From Lachnospiraceae bacterium GAM79 (GTDB lineage: Bacteria > Bacillota > Clostridia > Lachnospirales > Lachnospiraceae), in contig AP018536.1 in assembly GCA_003584705.1 (NCBI GenBank), forward strand, positions 1,116,001-1,180,000: a DNA stretch of 64,000 bases, written 5' to 3'. The notes beneath the pieces are model-generated. The model was not told the origin of the DNA. It saw only the letters and a list, made by a program, of their open reading frames with translations, and did no database searches. Position numbers and translations under genes: made by a program. Positions within the stretch are counted from its first letter, which is position 1. Every line of letters starts with the position of its first letter. Below, piece by piece: positions 1 through 8,205 of this stretch.

Positions 1-70
1 TAGATGAAATCGGGTATCTGAACAAACTTTGATATAACAGGTAACATAAACAGACAAGGAGGGGGAGTGC

Positions 71-871
71 ATGGAACTATCCATACAAGAACGATTGAAA
101 GACCTGCGTGTGGAGCGTGGGTTGACGCTGGAACAGCTTGCGGAGCAGACGCACCTCTCCAAGTCTGCGTTGGGCAGTTATGAGGGGGATAATTTCAAGG
201 ACATCAGCCATTATGCCCTTATTGAGTTGGCAAAGTTTTATGAAGTGACTGTTGATTATCTGCTGGGGCGTTCTCAAACAAAAAATCACCCAAACGCCGA
301 TCTTGCAGACCTGCGTTTGAGCGATGATATGATTGAACTATTGAAAAGTGGGCGGGTGGATAATTCCCTCTTGTGTGAGCTGGCGGCACACCCGGATTTC
401 CCCCGGCTCATGGCTGACCTTGAAATCTATGTAAACGGTATCGCTGGCAAACAGGTGCAGAGTGCAAACGCCATTGTAGACGCTGTGAGTACAACCATTA
501 TGAAGCAGCACAATCCCGGCTTGACCGACCCGCAGTTAAGACAGCTTATCGCCGCCCATATTGATGATGATAGTTTTTGCCGCTATGTGATACAGCAGGA
601 CATAAACAAGATAGCTCTTGACCTGCGGGAAGCGCATAAGGACGATTTTTTCAGCGTCCCGGAGGACAACCCACTGGAAGATTTCTTGCAGACCGTTGAC
701 GAAGCTGCCAGCCCAGACAGCGACCCGGAGCAAGCTGCTTTGGCGTTCATTTGCAAGCGGCTCAAATTGAATTTGAAGAAGCTATCTGAAGAAGAAAAGA
801 AGTGGCTGAAAAAGATTGCACAGAAGTCGGACTTGCTGAAAAATCCAAAGCCACAGCGGGGGAGAAAGTAA
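71..871 (+). CDS. XRE-family helix-turn-helix regulator of an integrative element
   Basis: A 266-residue protein with an XRE/Cro-type helix-turn-helix at about residues 7-62 (RLKDLRVERGLTLEQLAEQ, then a YEVTVDYLLGRS end typical of these domains). The rest is a helical domain of unknown role ending in a Lys/Arg-rich tail. A strong GGAGGGGG site sits 6-8 bases before the ATG. From memory, proteins of this length and N-terminus are common in Tn1549/Tn916-like conjugative elements of Firmicutes, next to the mobilisation region; the oriT-like repeats downstream fit that. It probably controls element genes, but its operator and targets cannot be seen here. The DNA-binding call is firm; the link to an element is inference. 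Confidence 0.85.
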   Translation: MELSIQERLKDLRVERGLTLEQLAEQTHLSKSALGSYEGDNFKDISHYALIELAKFYEVTVDYLLGRSQTKNHPNADLADLRLSDDMIELLKSGRVDNSLLCELAAHPDFPRLMADLEIYVNGIAGKQVQSANAIVDAVSTTIMKQHNPGLTDPQLRQLIAAHIDDDSFCRYVIQQDINKIALDLREAHKDDFFSVPEDNPLEDFLQTVDEAASPDSDPEQAALAFICKRLKLNLKKLSEEEKKWLKKIAQKSDLLKNPKPQRGRK

Positions 872-900
872 GGGAACTAAGAGCCCAAAATTAGGGAAAA

Positions 901-1683
901 ATGTTTATGGATAAGAAAAGCAAAAAAATTCTAATGCGCTATATGGATGATACGAAGCGAAAACTGTTATCATTTGAAGAAATTGCGTATGCAAAAGAAC
1001 ATGGTGCCATTTTAGAGGATTTATCTATTTCGCACGAAGAAGCTATACGCATTTTGACACAAAGTCTTAAATGTATTTCTCTTAGTGATGCTGCCAATTC
1101 TTTTTTGTATAGTTTATCTACTCGTGATATGGAGTATCGGTATATTTTAGCATCGTATATATATGCTGTAAGTTGGCTAATGTTTGATAGAGGTAAGACA
1201 GACAAAGTTCCATCTCGGCTGGATAGAACATTTTATAATTATGTCAAGTATCGAGGTGGTGGAATTTGGGGTGGGATTGGAAAACCCATTTTTTATCTCA
1301 ATGAATTTGCTCATATGGATAAACAACTCCCTACGAATATCGACAAAAATATTTTGAAAGAAATAATATCAATATCATCTGCGATGAGCGACCAATCCAC
1401 TGGTATTATGTTATGTAAAAAAATTCATGAGAGTAAACTTTTGCCCTGCAATATAAGTGAGATTATCGGAATCCTTGAAACACTTGCTATTTGTGGGATT
1501 TTGGAGACACCAGAGCATAAAGGATACATACATTCCTTTACCCCACCGTTGATGAGAGATACCGGAGATTTAAGGCAAAGCCTATCTTATCCACTCAACT
1601 GGTGGCATGGAGAAGATAAAGTAAATTATGATAACTGTTACAGAATTTTTAACATTGATTTTTCCTATTTATCGGGAAAATAG
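901..1683 (+). CDS. hypothetical protein, AT-rich cargo gene
   Basis: A 260-residue soluble protein that I do not recognise. It has no signal peptide, obvious membrane segment or catalytic motif. Its codons are clearly more AT-rich than those of the XRE gene before it and of the chromosomal genes after it, which suggests recent acquisition as element cargo. The ribosome site is weak (an AGGG a few bases before the ATG); a second in-frame ATG lies two codons later. It ends directly before the inverted repeats of the putative oriT region. The C-terminal half contains Trp/Tyr-rich stretches (PLNWWHGEDK near the end). Confidence 0.6.
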   Translation: MFMDKKSKKILMRYMDDTKRKLLSFEEIAYAKEHGAILEDLSISHEEAIRILTQSLKCISLSDAANSFLYSLSTRDMEYRYILASYIYAVSWLMFDRGKTDKVPSRLDRTFYNYVKYRGGGIWGGIGKPIFYLNEFAHMDKQLPTNIDKNILKEIISISSAMSDQSTGIMLCKKIHESKLLPCNISEIIGILETLAICGILETPEHKGYIHSFTPPLMRDTGDLRQSLSYPLNWWHGEDKVNYDNCYRIFNIDFSYLSGK

Positions 1684-2228
1684 CAAAGCCAGCCGAGCCA
1701 GTCAACGGTCAAGATGAACGGCGCATAAATACGCCGCCGTTGACAGTCCTGCCTGTCTTTGCTAAAGGGTAATCAAGGCGGGAAAGCCCTAAAATGGCTT
1801 CCCGCCCATTTCAATTTTTACGGGAATGTATCCACAAGTTCGGGACACTTTGTCCCGAAGTTCGGCGTTGTACGAGGGACGGGGGCTTTCATATACGCCC
1901 TATCTGCTGATGAAACCAGCCCTGCGTTTGCGGCTCCACGCCACGCAATCACAGCCCTGTTTTCCTGCTGCTTCAAATGCCCTTGCCCTCCCTGGCGGCA
2001 ACCTCATTTTCGCAGCAACGCCGACAGAGCGTATAACACACTACACTTTGCAAGCAAAGTCGTGTGCCAAAGGGTGCCCCTTTGGAAACCCCGGACAACA
2101 AAACAGGCTGAATATCTCGCACTTCCCCGGTGCTTGATACTCAGCCTTTATTTGTTGTCAGCAGCCCCCGTTTCGTGGTCTGCGTGTAGTTCCTTGTAAA
2201 CTGACCTAACACGGTCATTAAACCGCTG
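1684..2228. other. oriT-like inverted-repeat region and truncated end of a conjugative element
   Basis: A gene-free stretch rich in inverted repeats. Near 1700-1745 GTCAACGG pairs with CCGTTGAC around an inner GGCG/CGCC hairpin. Near 1778-1808 GGCGGGAA pairs with TTCCCGCC. Near 2040-2085 there are ACTTTGCAAGCAAAGT and CCAAAGGGTGCCCCTTTGG. From memory, this set resembles the stretch between the XRE regulator and the mobC/relaxase genes of Tn1549-like elements, where the transfer origin lies. No relaxase follows; the sequence passes straight into a kinase remnant, so the element is probably truncated or rearranged. Open frames across this region have no coding character and look spurious. Confidence 0.45.
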
Positions 2229-2540
2229 ATGGATAACAGGGATATTAATTTTGTATTCCAGATGAATACCCATATAGACTGTATCCGTGTGGATAGACTA
2301 CGTTACAACCAGATCTTTTTCAATCTCCTGTCCAATGCGGCGAAGTTTACCCCCAGAGGCGGAATTGTCGAATTTCTGTTCGAATCCATCCCACCGAAGG
2401 ATGACAAGGTGGGAATCCGGTTTCGTGTGAGGGATAACGGTATCGGAATGAGTCCGGAGTTCCTGCCGCACCTGTACGATCCGTTCTCCCAGGAGCCGAG
2501 ATGGGAGACAAGGTCAAGGGAACCGGTCTGGGACTACCCA

Positions 2541-2549
2541 TCGTGAAGA
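2541..2549. repeat. left copy of target site duplication
   Basis: TCGTGAAGA directly before the left terminal inverted repeat, identical to the copy after the right end. It encodes part of the kinase motif IVK-S. Confidence 0.7.
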
Positions 2550-2735
2550 TCCCTTTTACTTTTTGTGTTGATATAAGCCTATCCGCCAAACCTCAAGTCG
2601 TTTTGACGGAAAATGGGCATAGAAAAAGGACAGTCGATTTCTTGGCTTGGGAAATAGGGAGATTCCCAATTCCCTTTTGTGTTCCCGGAGCATAGATCAG
2701 GGTAGGCTAATGTGGATTTATTCATTAGGGGACAT

Positions 2736-2774
2736 AAAAGAGGCTCCCATCCATAACGAAGAGAGCCTCTTTTT
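2736..2774 (-). terminator. terminator of the sigma/anti-sigma operon
   Basis: AAAGAGGCTC pairs with GAGCCTCTTT around a short loop, with A and T runs on both sides, so it can work in both directions. It lies just downstream of the anti-sigma gene. Confidence 0.75.
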
Positions 2775-2807
2775 GCTATTAGTGTTTATTGTGTTTTTTG
2801 TAGAGAC

Positions 2808-3533
2808 TTATTCAATCGTCTGAATAGCCTTTAGAACAGCCGTTAATTCTGCCACTTCAGGGAAAGCGTATACATAGCAACTTCCGGCCTTTATATACGC
2901 CCTGCGATTTTTTTCTAATTCCGACTGTTTTACTTCGTTTGGCAAGCAAGCCTCTGCCTGCGAATCTGGCTTATAATTCATTACTCTGATAATGAAACTC
3001 TCTCCCTCAAGGGCAGGATCGGGCACTGCTTCGCCGCCATCCTCTAAGACTTGACTTTCTGGTATGTAACCGGTGATATACTGCACGCTGAGCATATTGT
3101 ACTGTGCTCCGTCTTTCATCACAGTCGTATACAAGCTCCCTCGCCCGAAATGAAATCCTTCTGGCAAAGCCTGTGGCAGATGTACGGATAGGGAGTTGTT
3201 CTTGACCTCTGTTTCCGACAATGTTATTACTTCCGCAATTTCAACGGAATCTTCGCTTTTAGTATCTGGAAATACTGCAATGCTATAACAACCGGCCATT
3301 TCTGAGCCTCCGCTGATTCCTCCGCCTGCATCTTTGATTGGATCACCTGTCATTGTGTCATACTTTGGCTGGTGTAACATCGCAACTGTTCCTGCCACAA
3401 TAAGACACAGGCAAGCAGCCATAACTCCCCATTTTGCCCAGATGGACTTTTTTGCTTTGTGATATGCCCTTGCTTCGTAGACATGCTTCTCATTGATGTC
3501 GCCGAGGACCTCATACAGTTTTTCGTTAGTCAT
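2808..3533 (-). CDS. anti-sigma-like single-pass membrane protein
   Basis: 241 residues: a cytoplasmic N-terminus of about 32 residues (MTNEKLYEVLGDINEKHV), one membrane segment at about 33-52 (WGVMAACLCLIVAGTVAML), and an extracytoplasmic domain. Its start overlaps the stop of the sigma gene in an ATGA, so the two are translationally coupled. I have seen this N-terminus repeatedly beside sigma-70-family genes in gut Firmicutes. The topology and pairing suggest that it holds the sigma factor at the membrane and releases it on an outside signal. No zinc-binding anti-sigma (ZAS) motif is visible, so the anti-sigma role is inference from context and topology. Confidence 0.65.
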   Translation of the reverse strand: MTNEKLYEVLGDINEKHVYEARAYHKAKKSIWAKWGVMAACLCLIVAGTVAMLHQPKYDTMTGDPIKDAGGGISGGSEMAGCYSIAVFPDTKSEDSVEIAEVITLSETEVKNNSLSVHLPQALPEGFHFGRGSLYTTVMKDGAQYNMLSVQYITGYIPESQVLEDGGEAVPDPALEGESFIIRVMNYKPDSQAEACLPNEVKQSELEKNRRAYIKAGSCYVYAFPEVAELTAVLKAIQTIE

Positions 3534-4090
3534 AGTTCAAAGCCCCTTTCTAAAAGGTAGTTGTGTAGTTTGAGGCGGAGGCGGTTAAGGGTCATTGATA
3601 TTGCCCCATCATTCATGCCGTGCCGGACAGCAATTTCTGAAATGCTATCGGTGTACCAGTATCGGCTGATAAAAATACTTCTTTTCTCTGGAGAAAGACT
3701 ATCCAGAAATGTATCAATGGCTTTCGTGAGTTCCTTTTGGTCAAATGCCTGCCCAACATCATCCTTGCCAGATACCAGGTCTGAAAGTTCCTCCAAAACC
3801 ACAGGCAACTCTCCACCACCTCGTTTGTCGGCAGTGTTATGCTTGTATCGGTTAAACGATAAGTTGCGGACTATTTTCCCAAGGAATGTAGATAGAATGC
3901 TCGGTCTATGCGGTGGCATGGAGTTCCACGCGTTCAAGTATGTATCGTTCACACATTCCTCGGCATCTTCATTATTACCCAATATGTTATTGGCAATCGA
4001 AGTGCAGTATCTTCCATACTTGTCTGCTGTTGCGGGGATTGCCTGCTCATTCCTATCCCAGTATAACTGGACTATCTTTGCGTCATCCAT
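3530..4090 (-). CDS. ECF-type RNA polymerase sigma factor
   Basis: 186 residues with the two-domain layout of an ECF sigma factor. Region 2 is around residues 35-60 (NNEDAEECVNDTYLNAWNSM), and region 4 with its helix-turn-helix is around 130-180 (SISEIAVRHGMNDGAISMTL). The start has a GAGGTGA site eight bases upstream. It is first in the two-gene operon inside the inserted element, with the anti-sigma-like gene overlapping its stop. The upstream gene-free stretch on this strand is AT-rich and probably holds its promoter, which may be autoregulated. Its targets are unknown. Confidence 0.85.
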   Translation of the reverse strand: MDDAKIVQLYWDRNEQAIPATADKYGRYCTSIANNILGNNEDAEECVNDTYLNAWNSMPPHRPSILSTFLGKIVRNLSFNRYKHNTADKRGGGELPVVLEELSDLVSGKDDVGQAFDQKELTKAIDTFLDSLSPEKRSIFISRYWYTDSISEIAVRHGMNDGAISMTLNRLRLKLHNYLLERGFEL

Positions 4091-4327
4091 CAGTGTTCAC
4101 CTCACTTTCAGATTTACCCTTTCACCTATATACACAACTTTTGAACTCAAATCTCACATATTTTTTCAAATATTTTTCTATCCCATAATACCACAATGTT
4201 CTACAATTTGGGCATGAAAAGATGGCGAAGTTGCCTTCGGCTCTTTTCGGTATCCAGTACCGGTTAAGTGCGTGATTTAGTGAAATCACCGGAGTTCTAC
4301 CCTATCCACACAAAAGGTAAAAGGGAG

Positions 4328-4336
4328 TCGTGAAGA
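4328..4336. repeat. right copy of target site duplication
   Basis: TCGTGAAGA directly after the right terminal inverted repeat; the kinase frame continues from here as SLVDIMGG. Confidence 0.7.
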
Positions 4337-4770
4337 GTCTTGTTGACATTATGGGTGGTACGATCTCTGTGAAGAGTGAACTGGGGAAGGGTACAGAATT
4401 TATTGTAGACCTGTATGTGCCGCTGGCAGAAGCCGAGGTGGAGGAGCATTCCGAGGAAAACATCACGGAGAATCTGATGGATGCCAGAATTTTACTGGTG
4501 GAAGATAACGAGATCAACATTTATGTGGCCCAGCTGATCCTGGAAAAAGCCGGATGTGTGGTGGAGATTGCAAACGGTACCTATCATTGCCATGACAGCG
4601 GATGCTTTTGAAGAGGAGAAGAAAAAGACGCTGGAGGCCGGAATGAACTATCACCTGTCCAAGCCCATCAACCCGAAGACATTGTATAATATCCTGTCGA
4701 ACCATCTGACCGGAAAAGAGGCATAGAGATCAGAGATATAGAACCCAGAGATATTAGAATCATGACATGT

Positions 4771-4804
4771 AAAAAGGAGGTATCCGTGGCGGATATCTCC
4801 TTTT
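4771..4804 (-). terminator. terminator of carbamate kinase gene
   Basis: GGAG.TATCC pairs with GGATATCTCC around a short loop, flanked by A and T runs, just past the stop of the carbamate kinase gene on the minus strand. It can also end transcripts of the kinase remnant on the plus strand. Confidence 0.75.
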
Positions 4805-4833
4805 GTGTTGCCTTAACTGCTTACGATATAAAA

Positions 4834-5769
4834 TTAAGCGGTGATCACGGTGCCGGCCTTGCCCCTGATGGCATCCTTGACGTGATCCATGGAAGTGATC
4901 AGGACCTTTCCTGCTGGAACCTTCTCCAGATAAGCAATGGCTGCCTCGATCTTGGGAAGCATGGTACCTTCCTCGAACTGACCTTCTGCCATCAGTGTCT
5001 TGGCTTCCGCAACGGTGAGAGTCTCCAATGCAGTCTGATCCTCTTTGCTGTAATTTTTATAAACGCAGGGAACACTGGTCAGGATGATCAGTTCATCACA
5101 GCTTAAATCGGAAGCAAGCTTACCTGCAATGGCATCCTTCTCAATCACAGCGGAGGCACCCTTCAGAGCATGCTTCTGCTCGATCACGGGGATTCCGCCG
5201 CCGCCACAGGCGATGACTACCTGATCTGCGGCTGCCAGCGCACGGATGGCTTCGATCTCTACGATATCGATAGGCTTGGGGGCAGCAACGACACGGCGGA
5301 AGCCCTTTCCGGGATCTTCTTTGACATAGTTGCCCTTCTTTATTTCAATCTCAGCGTCTTCCTTGGACATGTAACGACCGATGACCTTGGTGGGCTCATA
5401 GAAAGCCTCATCATAAGGATCTACTGTCACCTGGGTGAGGATAGTGCTGACCGGCTTGGAAATGCCGCGATCCAAAAGCTCTGCACGAAGAGAGTTCTGG
5501 ATATCATAGCCTACATAACCCTGGCTCATAGCAGAGCAGACACACATAGGTGCGGGGGTATAGTCGATGTACACACGGCGTAACTCGGTCATGGCCTTAT
5601 GGATCATGCTGACCTGCGGACCGTTACTGTGGGTGATCGTCAGCTGATAATCAGCCTCCACGAGATCGGCAAGTGCTTTCGCGGTTACTTTTACCGCATC
5701 CCACTGTTCTGTGGTGGTATAACCCAGGGCATCGTGTCCCAGAGATACGACAACTCTTTTTTTGCTCAT
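4834..5769 (-). CDS. arcC: carbamate kinase
   Basis: 311 residues, the usual length for carbamate kinase, an enzyme of the amino-acid-kinase fold that makes ATP from carbamoyl phosphate and ADP in arginine, citrulline or purine breakdown. Family features include THSNGPQVSMI near residue 46, ACGGGGIPVIE near 188 and the EKDAIAGKLASDL block near 210. The N-terminal loop reads SLGHDALG where the classical form is ALGGNALG, a variant I think occurs in clostridial copies. The gene stands alone: no arginine deiminase or ornithine carbamoyltransferase is adjacent. The start has a GAGAGGT site. Confidence 0.92.
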   Translation of the reverse strand: MSKKRVVVSLGHDALGYTTTEQWDAVKVTAKALADLVEADYQLTITHSNGPQVSMIHKAMTELRRVYIDYTPAPMCVCSAMSQGYVGYDIQNSLRAELLDRGISKPVSTILTQVTVDPYDEAFYEPTKVIGRYMSKEDAEIEIKKGNYVKEDPGKGFRRVVAAPKPIDIVEIEAIRALAAADQVVIACGGGGIPVIEQKHALKGASAVIEKDAIAGKLASDLSCDELIILTSVPCVYKNYSKEDQTALETLTVAEAKTLMAEGQFEEGTMLPKIEAAIAYLEKVPAGKVLITSMDHVKDAIRGKAGTVITA

Positions 5770-5861
5770 AAGATTACCTCTCTATATGTATTTTCCTAAG
5801 AATTTCTTCGTCAAAAGATGTTATCAGTATAACATATTTTCTCCAGGGTGTATAGCCATTT

Positions 5862-7919
5862 CTATACAATGAAACCTTCCAGAATCGTAGTCAGCTCTTC
5901 TGAGCGGGCTGCCAGTGCGGAGGTGGCTTTGTCCAGATCCTGAATAGCCTGCAGCTGTTTTTCGGCAGCAGTCTGTACATTGGAGGACCCGGCAGCAGTT
6001 TCTGCGGATACTGCGGAGATACCGGAGATGGCGGACAGAGTAGTGGTGCGCTGGTGTTCCATTTCCGACACGCCTGCATTGATCTGCTGCAGGAATTTCA
6101 GAAGCTCTGTTACCTTGGAATCTATCTCACGGAAGGAGTCTGTGGTACTGCCAACGGACTGGTTCTGATCCGCTACAATACCTTTGGCCTGTCTGGCAAC
6201 CTGCGTAGCTTCGTCAGTGGTAATCTCAATCTCTTCGATGATCCGGGAGATCTCACCGGAGGAGTGCAGGGACTGATCCGCCAGCTTCTGGATCTCCTGA
6301 GCGACCACTGCGAACCCTCTTCCGGATTCGCCGGCTCTGGCAGCTTCAATGGAAGCGTTAAGGGATAGGAGGTTGGTCTGCTCTGCAATCTCATTAATGG
6401 CTTCGGTGATGGAGCCGATGGCTTTGGATTTCTCGTTCAGCCTGCCGATGGTATCTACGATGTTGGAGGTGATCTGCATGGTGGAAGAGGTATTCTCCTT
6501 CAGATGTTCCACGGATTCGATACCGGTATGGATCGCAGCGGTGGTGCCGGTGGCAAGCGCACTGATCTGGTCAGAATGTGAGGATACGCTGCCGATGGTG
6601 TCGGACAGAGAGTCCATCTGCTGCAGGCAGTCCTCAGAGCTTTCATCCAGTTTTTCGATACCCTGGCGCATTTCACCTACCTGATTCTGGATATCCTGGG
6701 AGGTCGCCAGGAAATGTGAGGAAGCCGCAGACATATCGGTGGCAGCCCGGGATAATTCTTCATTGACATCCTTCAGCCCGGATACCAGCTTCTTCATGTG
6801 TGCGATCATATCACAGATGCCATCAGCTAATAGCTGGAATTCGTCATTGCGCTTGGAGTGGACTTCGATCGTCAGATCTCCGTCAGAGACTTTTTTCAGC
6901 CGGCGGATAAAATAGTAGATGGAGCCGCCATACTGTCCGGCCAGCAGAGACCCTAGTAGGATCGCCACGGCACTTGCTGCAACGACAAGGATCAGAGATA
7001 CATTTTTAATCTCCGCTGTCTGACCGATGATATTTGCCTGAGGGATCAGGGCACAGATCATGGCATTACGGGCACCGATCTTGGAATAGAGAAAAAGATA
7101 TTCTTCGCCTGCCTCTTCCACATAGGAGGAGCCGTTGTCTTCCTCAGAGGCAAATGCTTCATCTACATAGGATTTGCCGACAAACGTATTTTCTGCCGCT
7201 GTATCGGACCGGGAGGAGAGGTATTCGGTGCCATCGCAGGTGACAAAGCCTACGAGACTGCCCTCACCGCCATCCAGGGAGGATAAGGAGGTATCCAAGA
7301 CACTCGGTTTGAAATCAATGATCAGGATCGCCGGAGCGTTGGAGAAATATCTGGCGAGGCGGACACTGTATTTGGAGGAATCCGTGCCAAGCTTTGCATC
7401 GACCTCGGACTGGTTGCCGAAAAGGTAATATTTTGCCCTGTCCGCAGATAAAATCTGCCCCTGGGAGCTTTCCAGGTACGCACTTAAGAGACCGGTCTCC
7501 TTCGTTTTCGTGGTAGAGATCGTCCGCTCTTTGTCGGAGAGCACGTAAATATTGGAGAGCAGGGCATCCGTGGTCACGGCTTTGATAAAGGTGTCTTCAT
7601 AGGTGTTTGGAGTATTGTACAAGGTAGTGGCATCGTTATCATACAGACCGTTCAGATACTGCTTCAGGGTATCCTCATTCATATATCCCTTGTAGTTGGA
7701 CTGGACCGTGTCAAAAGAAAGCGTCAGGTACTGATTCATCATGCTGACGGTCTGGTCTACGGAGTCACGGTAGGTTGCAATGATCTGAGTGGTAGCCTTC
7801 TGATAGGATACGAAGCCTAAGACAATGATGAAGACCACAGGGATCAGAAAAGCGAAGATCAGCTTAAAGCGTATCCGCTTCCAGAGAGGAATAGGGTTTT
7901 TCTTGGTATTTTTTGTCAA
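5862..7919 (-). CDS. methyl-accepting chemotaxis protein
   Basis: About 685 residues. It has a membrane segment near 20-40, an extracytoplasmic ligand-binding part of about 260 residues (dCache-like in size), a second membrane segment near 305-330 ([20 protein letters not shown]), a HAMP linker, and a cytoplasmic signalling hairpin with the conserved tip [20 protein letters not shown] near 510-530. It senses an unknown ligand and controls CheA. A GTG at 7928 directly abuts the GGAGG; the TTG at 7919 lies eight bases behind it, so TTG is the more likely start. No chemotaxis genes are adjacent. Confidence 0.92.
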   Translation of the reverse strand: MTKNTKKNPIPLWKRIRFKLIFAFLIPVVFIIVLGFVSYQKATTQIIATYRDSVDQTVSMMNQYLTLSFDTVQSNYKGYMNEDTLKQYLNGLYDNDATTLYNTPNTYEDTFIKAVTTDALLSNIYVLSDKERTISTTKTKETGLLSAYLESSQGQILSADRAKYYLFGNQSEVDAKLGTDSSKYSVRLARYFSNAPAILIIDFKPSVLDTSLSSLDGGEGSLVGFVTCDGTEYLSSRSDTAAENTFVGKSYVDEAFASEEDNGSSYVEEAGEEYLFLYSKIGARNAMICALIPQANIIGQTAEIKNVSLILVVAASAVAILLGSLLAGQYGGSIYYFIRRLKKVSDGDLTIEVHSKRNDEFQLLADGICDMIAHMKKLVSGLKDVNEELSRAATDMSAASSHFLATSQDIQNQVGEMRQGIEKLDESSEDCLQQMDSLSDTIGSVSSHSDQISALATGTTAAIHTGIESVEHLKENTSSTMQITSNIVDTIGRLNEKSKAIGSITEAINEIAEQTNLLSLNASIEAARAGESGRGFAVVAQEIQKLADQSLHSSGEISRIIEEIEITTDEATQVARQAKGIVADQNQSVGSTTDSFREIDSKVTELLKFLQQINAGVSEMEHQRTTTLSAISGISAVSAETAAGSSNVQTAAEKQLQAIQDLDKATSALAARSEELTTILEGFIV

Positions 7920-8080
7920 AACAGACACCTCCGATGCAGATTAGTATTGATAGATGCATTTTACCAAAGTTTTACACAAATATCTACATCAATATGAAAA
8001 CGATTTCCTAAATTAACATCTTTATCAGGCAGAATCTGGGCGGAATCGCTTTTGCTTTACATAATATGTTACAAAGTAAT

Positions 8081-8187
8081 ATAATGATACCAGGGTCAAA
8101 AGGTCTAAGCCCACATGAGCTTGCTCATAAGTGGGTGAAAGACCTTGGGTAGAATTGTGGTAGTGCGTAGCACGAAGCAATGGCAGG
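8081..8187 (+). repeat. structured intergenic repeat, family B, copy 1
   Basis: Begins ATGATACCAGGG, then a long hairpin in which AAGGTCT pairs with AGACCTT outside an inner CCCAC/GTGGG and TGAGC/GCTCA stem. A second hairpin, ATTG..GTGC/GCAC..CAAT, follows. The same order is found at 15444-15570. It lies between the chemoreceptor gene and the acyltransferase gene and accounts for most of this intergenic stretch. Confidence 0.7.
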
Positions 8188-8205
8188 AAGGAAACGGGAA
8201 TCGAT

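Larger units (their letters stand above)
2550..4327 (-). mobile_element. transposase-less element with TIRs carrying a sigma/anti-sigma pair
   Basis: The insertion is about 1.78 kb. Its ends are inverted repeats of about 24 bp with two mismatches: the left end begins TCCCTTTTAC and the right end, on the complementary strand, reads the same after one extra C. The 9-bp sequence TCGTGAAGA flanks both sides, as expected of a target duplication (8 or 9 bp, depending on one terminal base). Joining the flanks at one copy gives the kinase residues IVKSLVDIMGG in frame. Inside are only the sigma factor and anti-sigma-like genes, their terminator and about 250 bp of gene-free DNA at each end. No transposase or recombinase is present, so movement would need an enzyme acting in trans. 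Confidence 0.75.
2229..4726 (+). pseudogene. hybrid sensor histidine kinase / response regulator remnant, interrupted
   Basis: Pieces of one hybrid histidine kinase can be read in order: an N-box (NQIFFNLLSNAAKFTPRGG), a G1 box (RDNGIGMSPEF), then after a frame slip near 2490-2503 the G2 box (KGTGLGLPIVK). The frame is then broken by the inserted element and resumes as SLVDIMGGTISVKSELGKGT, followed by a receiver start (ARILLVEDNEIN). The middle of the receiver, with the phosphorylated Asp, is deleted near 4580, and its end continues in another frame (PIIAMTADAFEEEKKK to HLTGKEA, stop at 4724-4726). The sensor and dimerisation parts are missing upstream, where the conjugative-element remnant begins. 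At least four independent lesions make this a dead gene. Confidence 0.85.

Noticed and set aside
1759..2199. Open frame of 146 codons after the XRE region
   Set aside because: It spans several strong inverted repeats and has no ribosome site or protein-like composition; I take the region as oriT-like DNA.
4330..4611. A separate small response-regulator gene
   Set aside because: The frame is the continuation of the interrupted kinase, starts inside its G2/C-terminal region and loses the phospho-acceptor Asp through a deletion.
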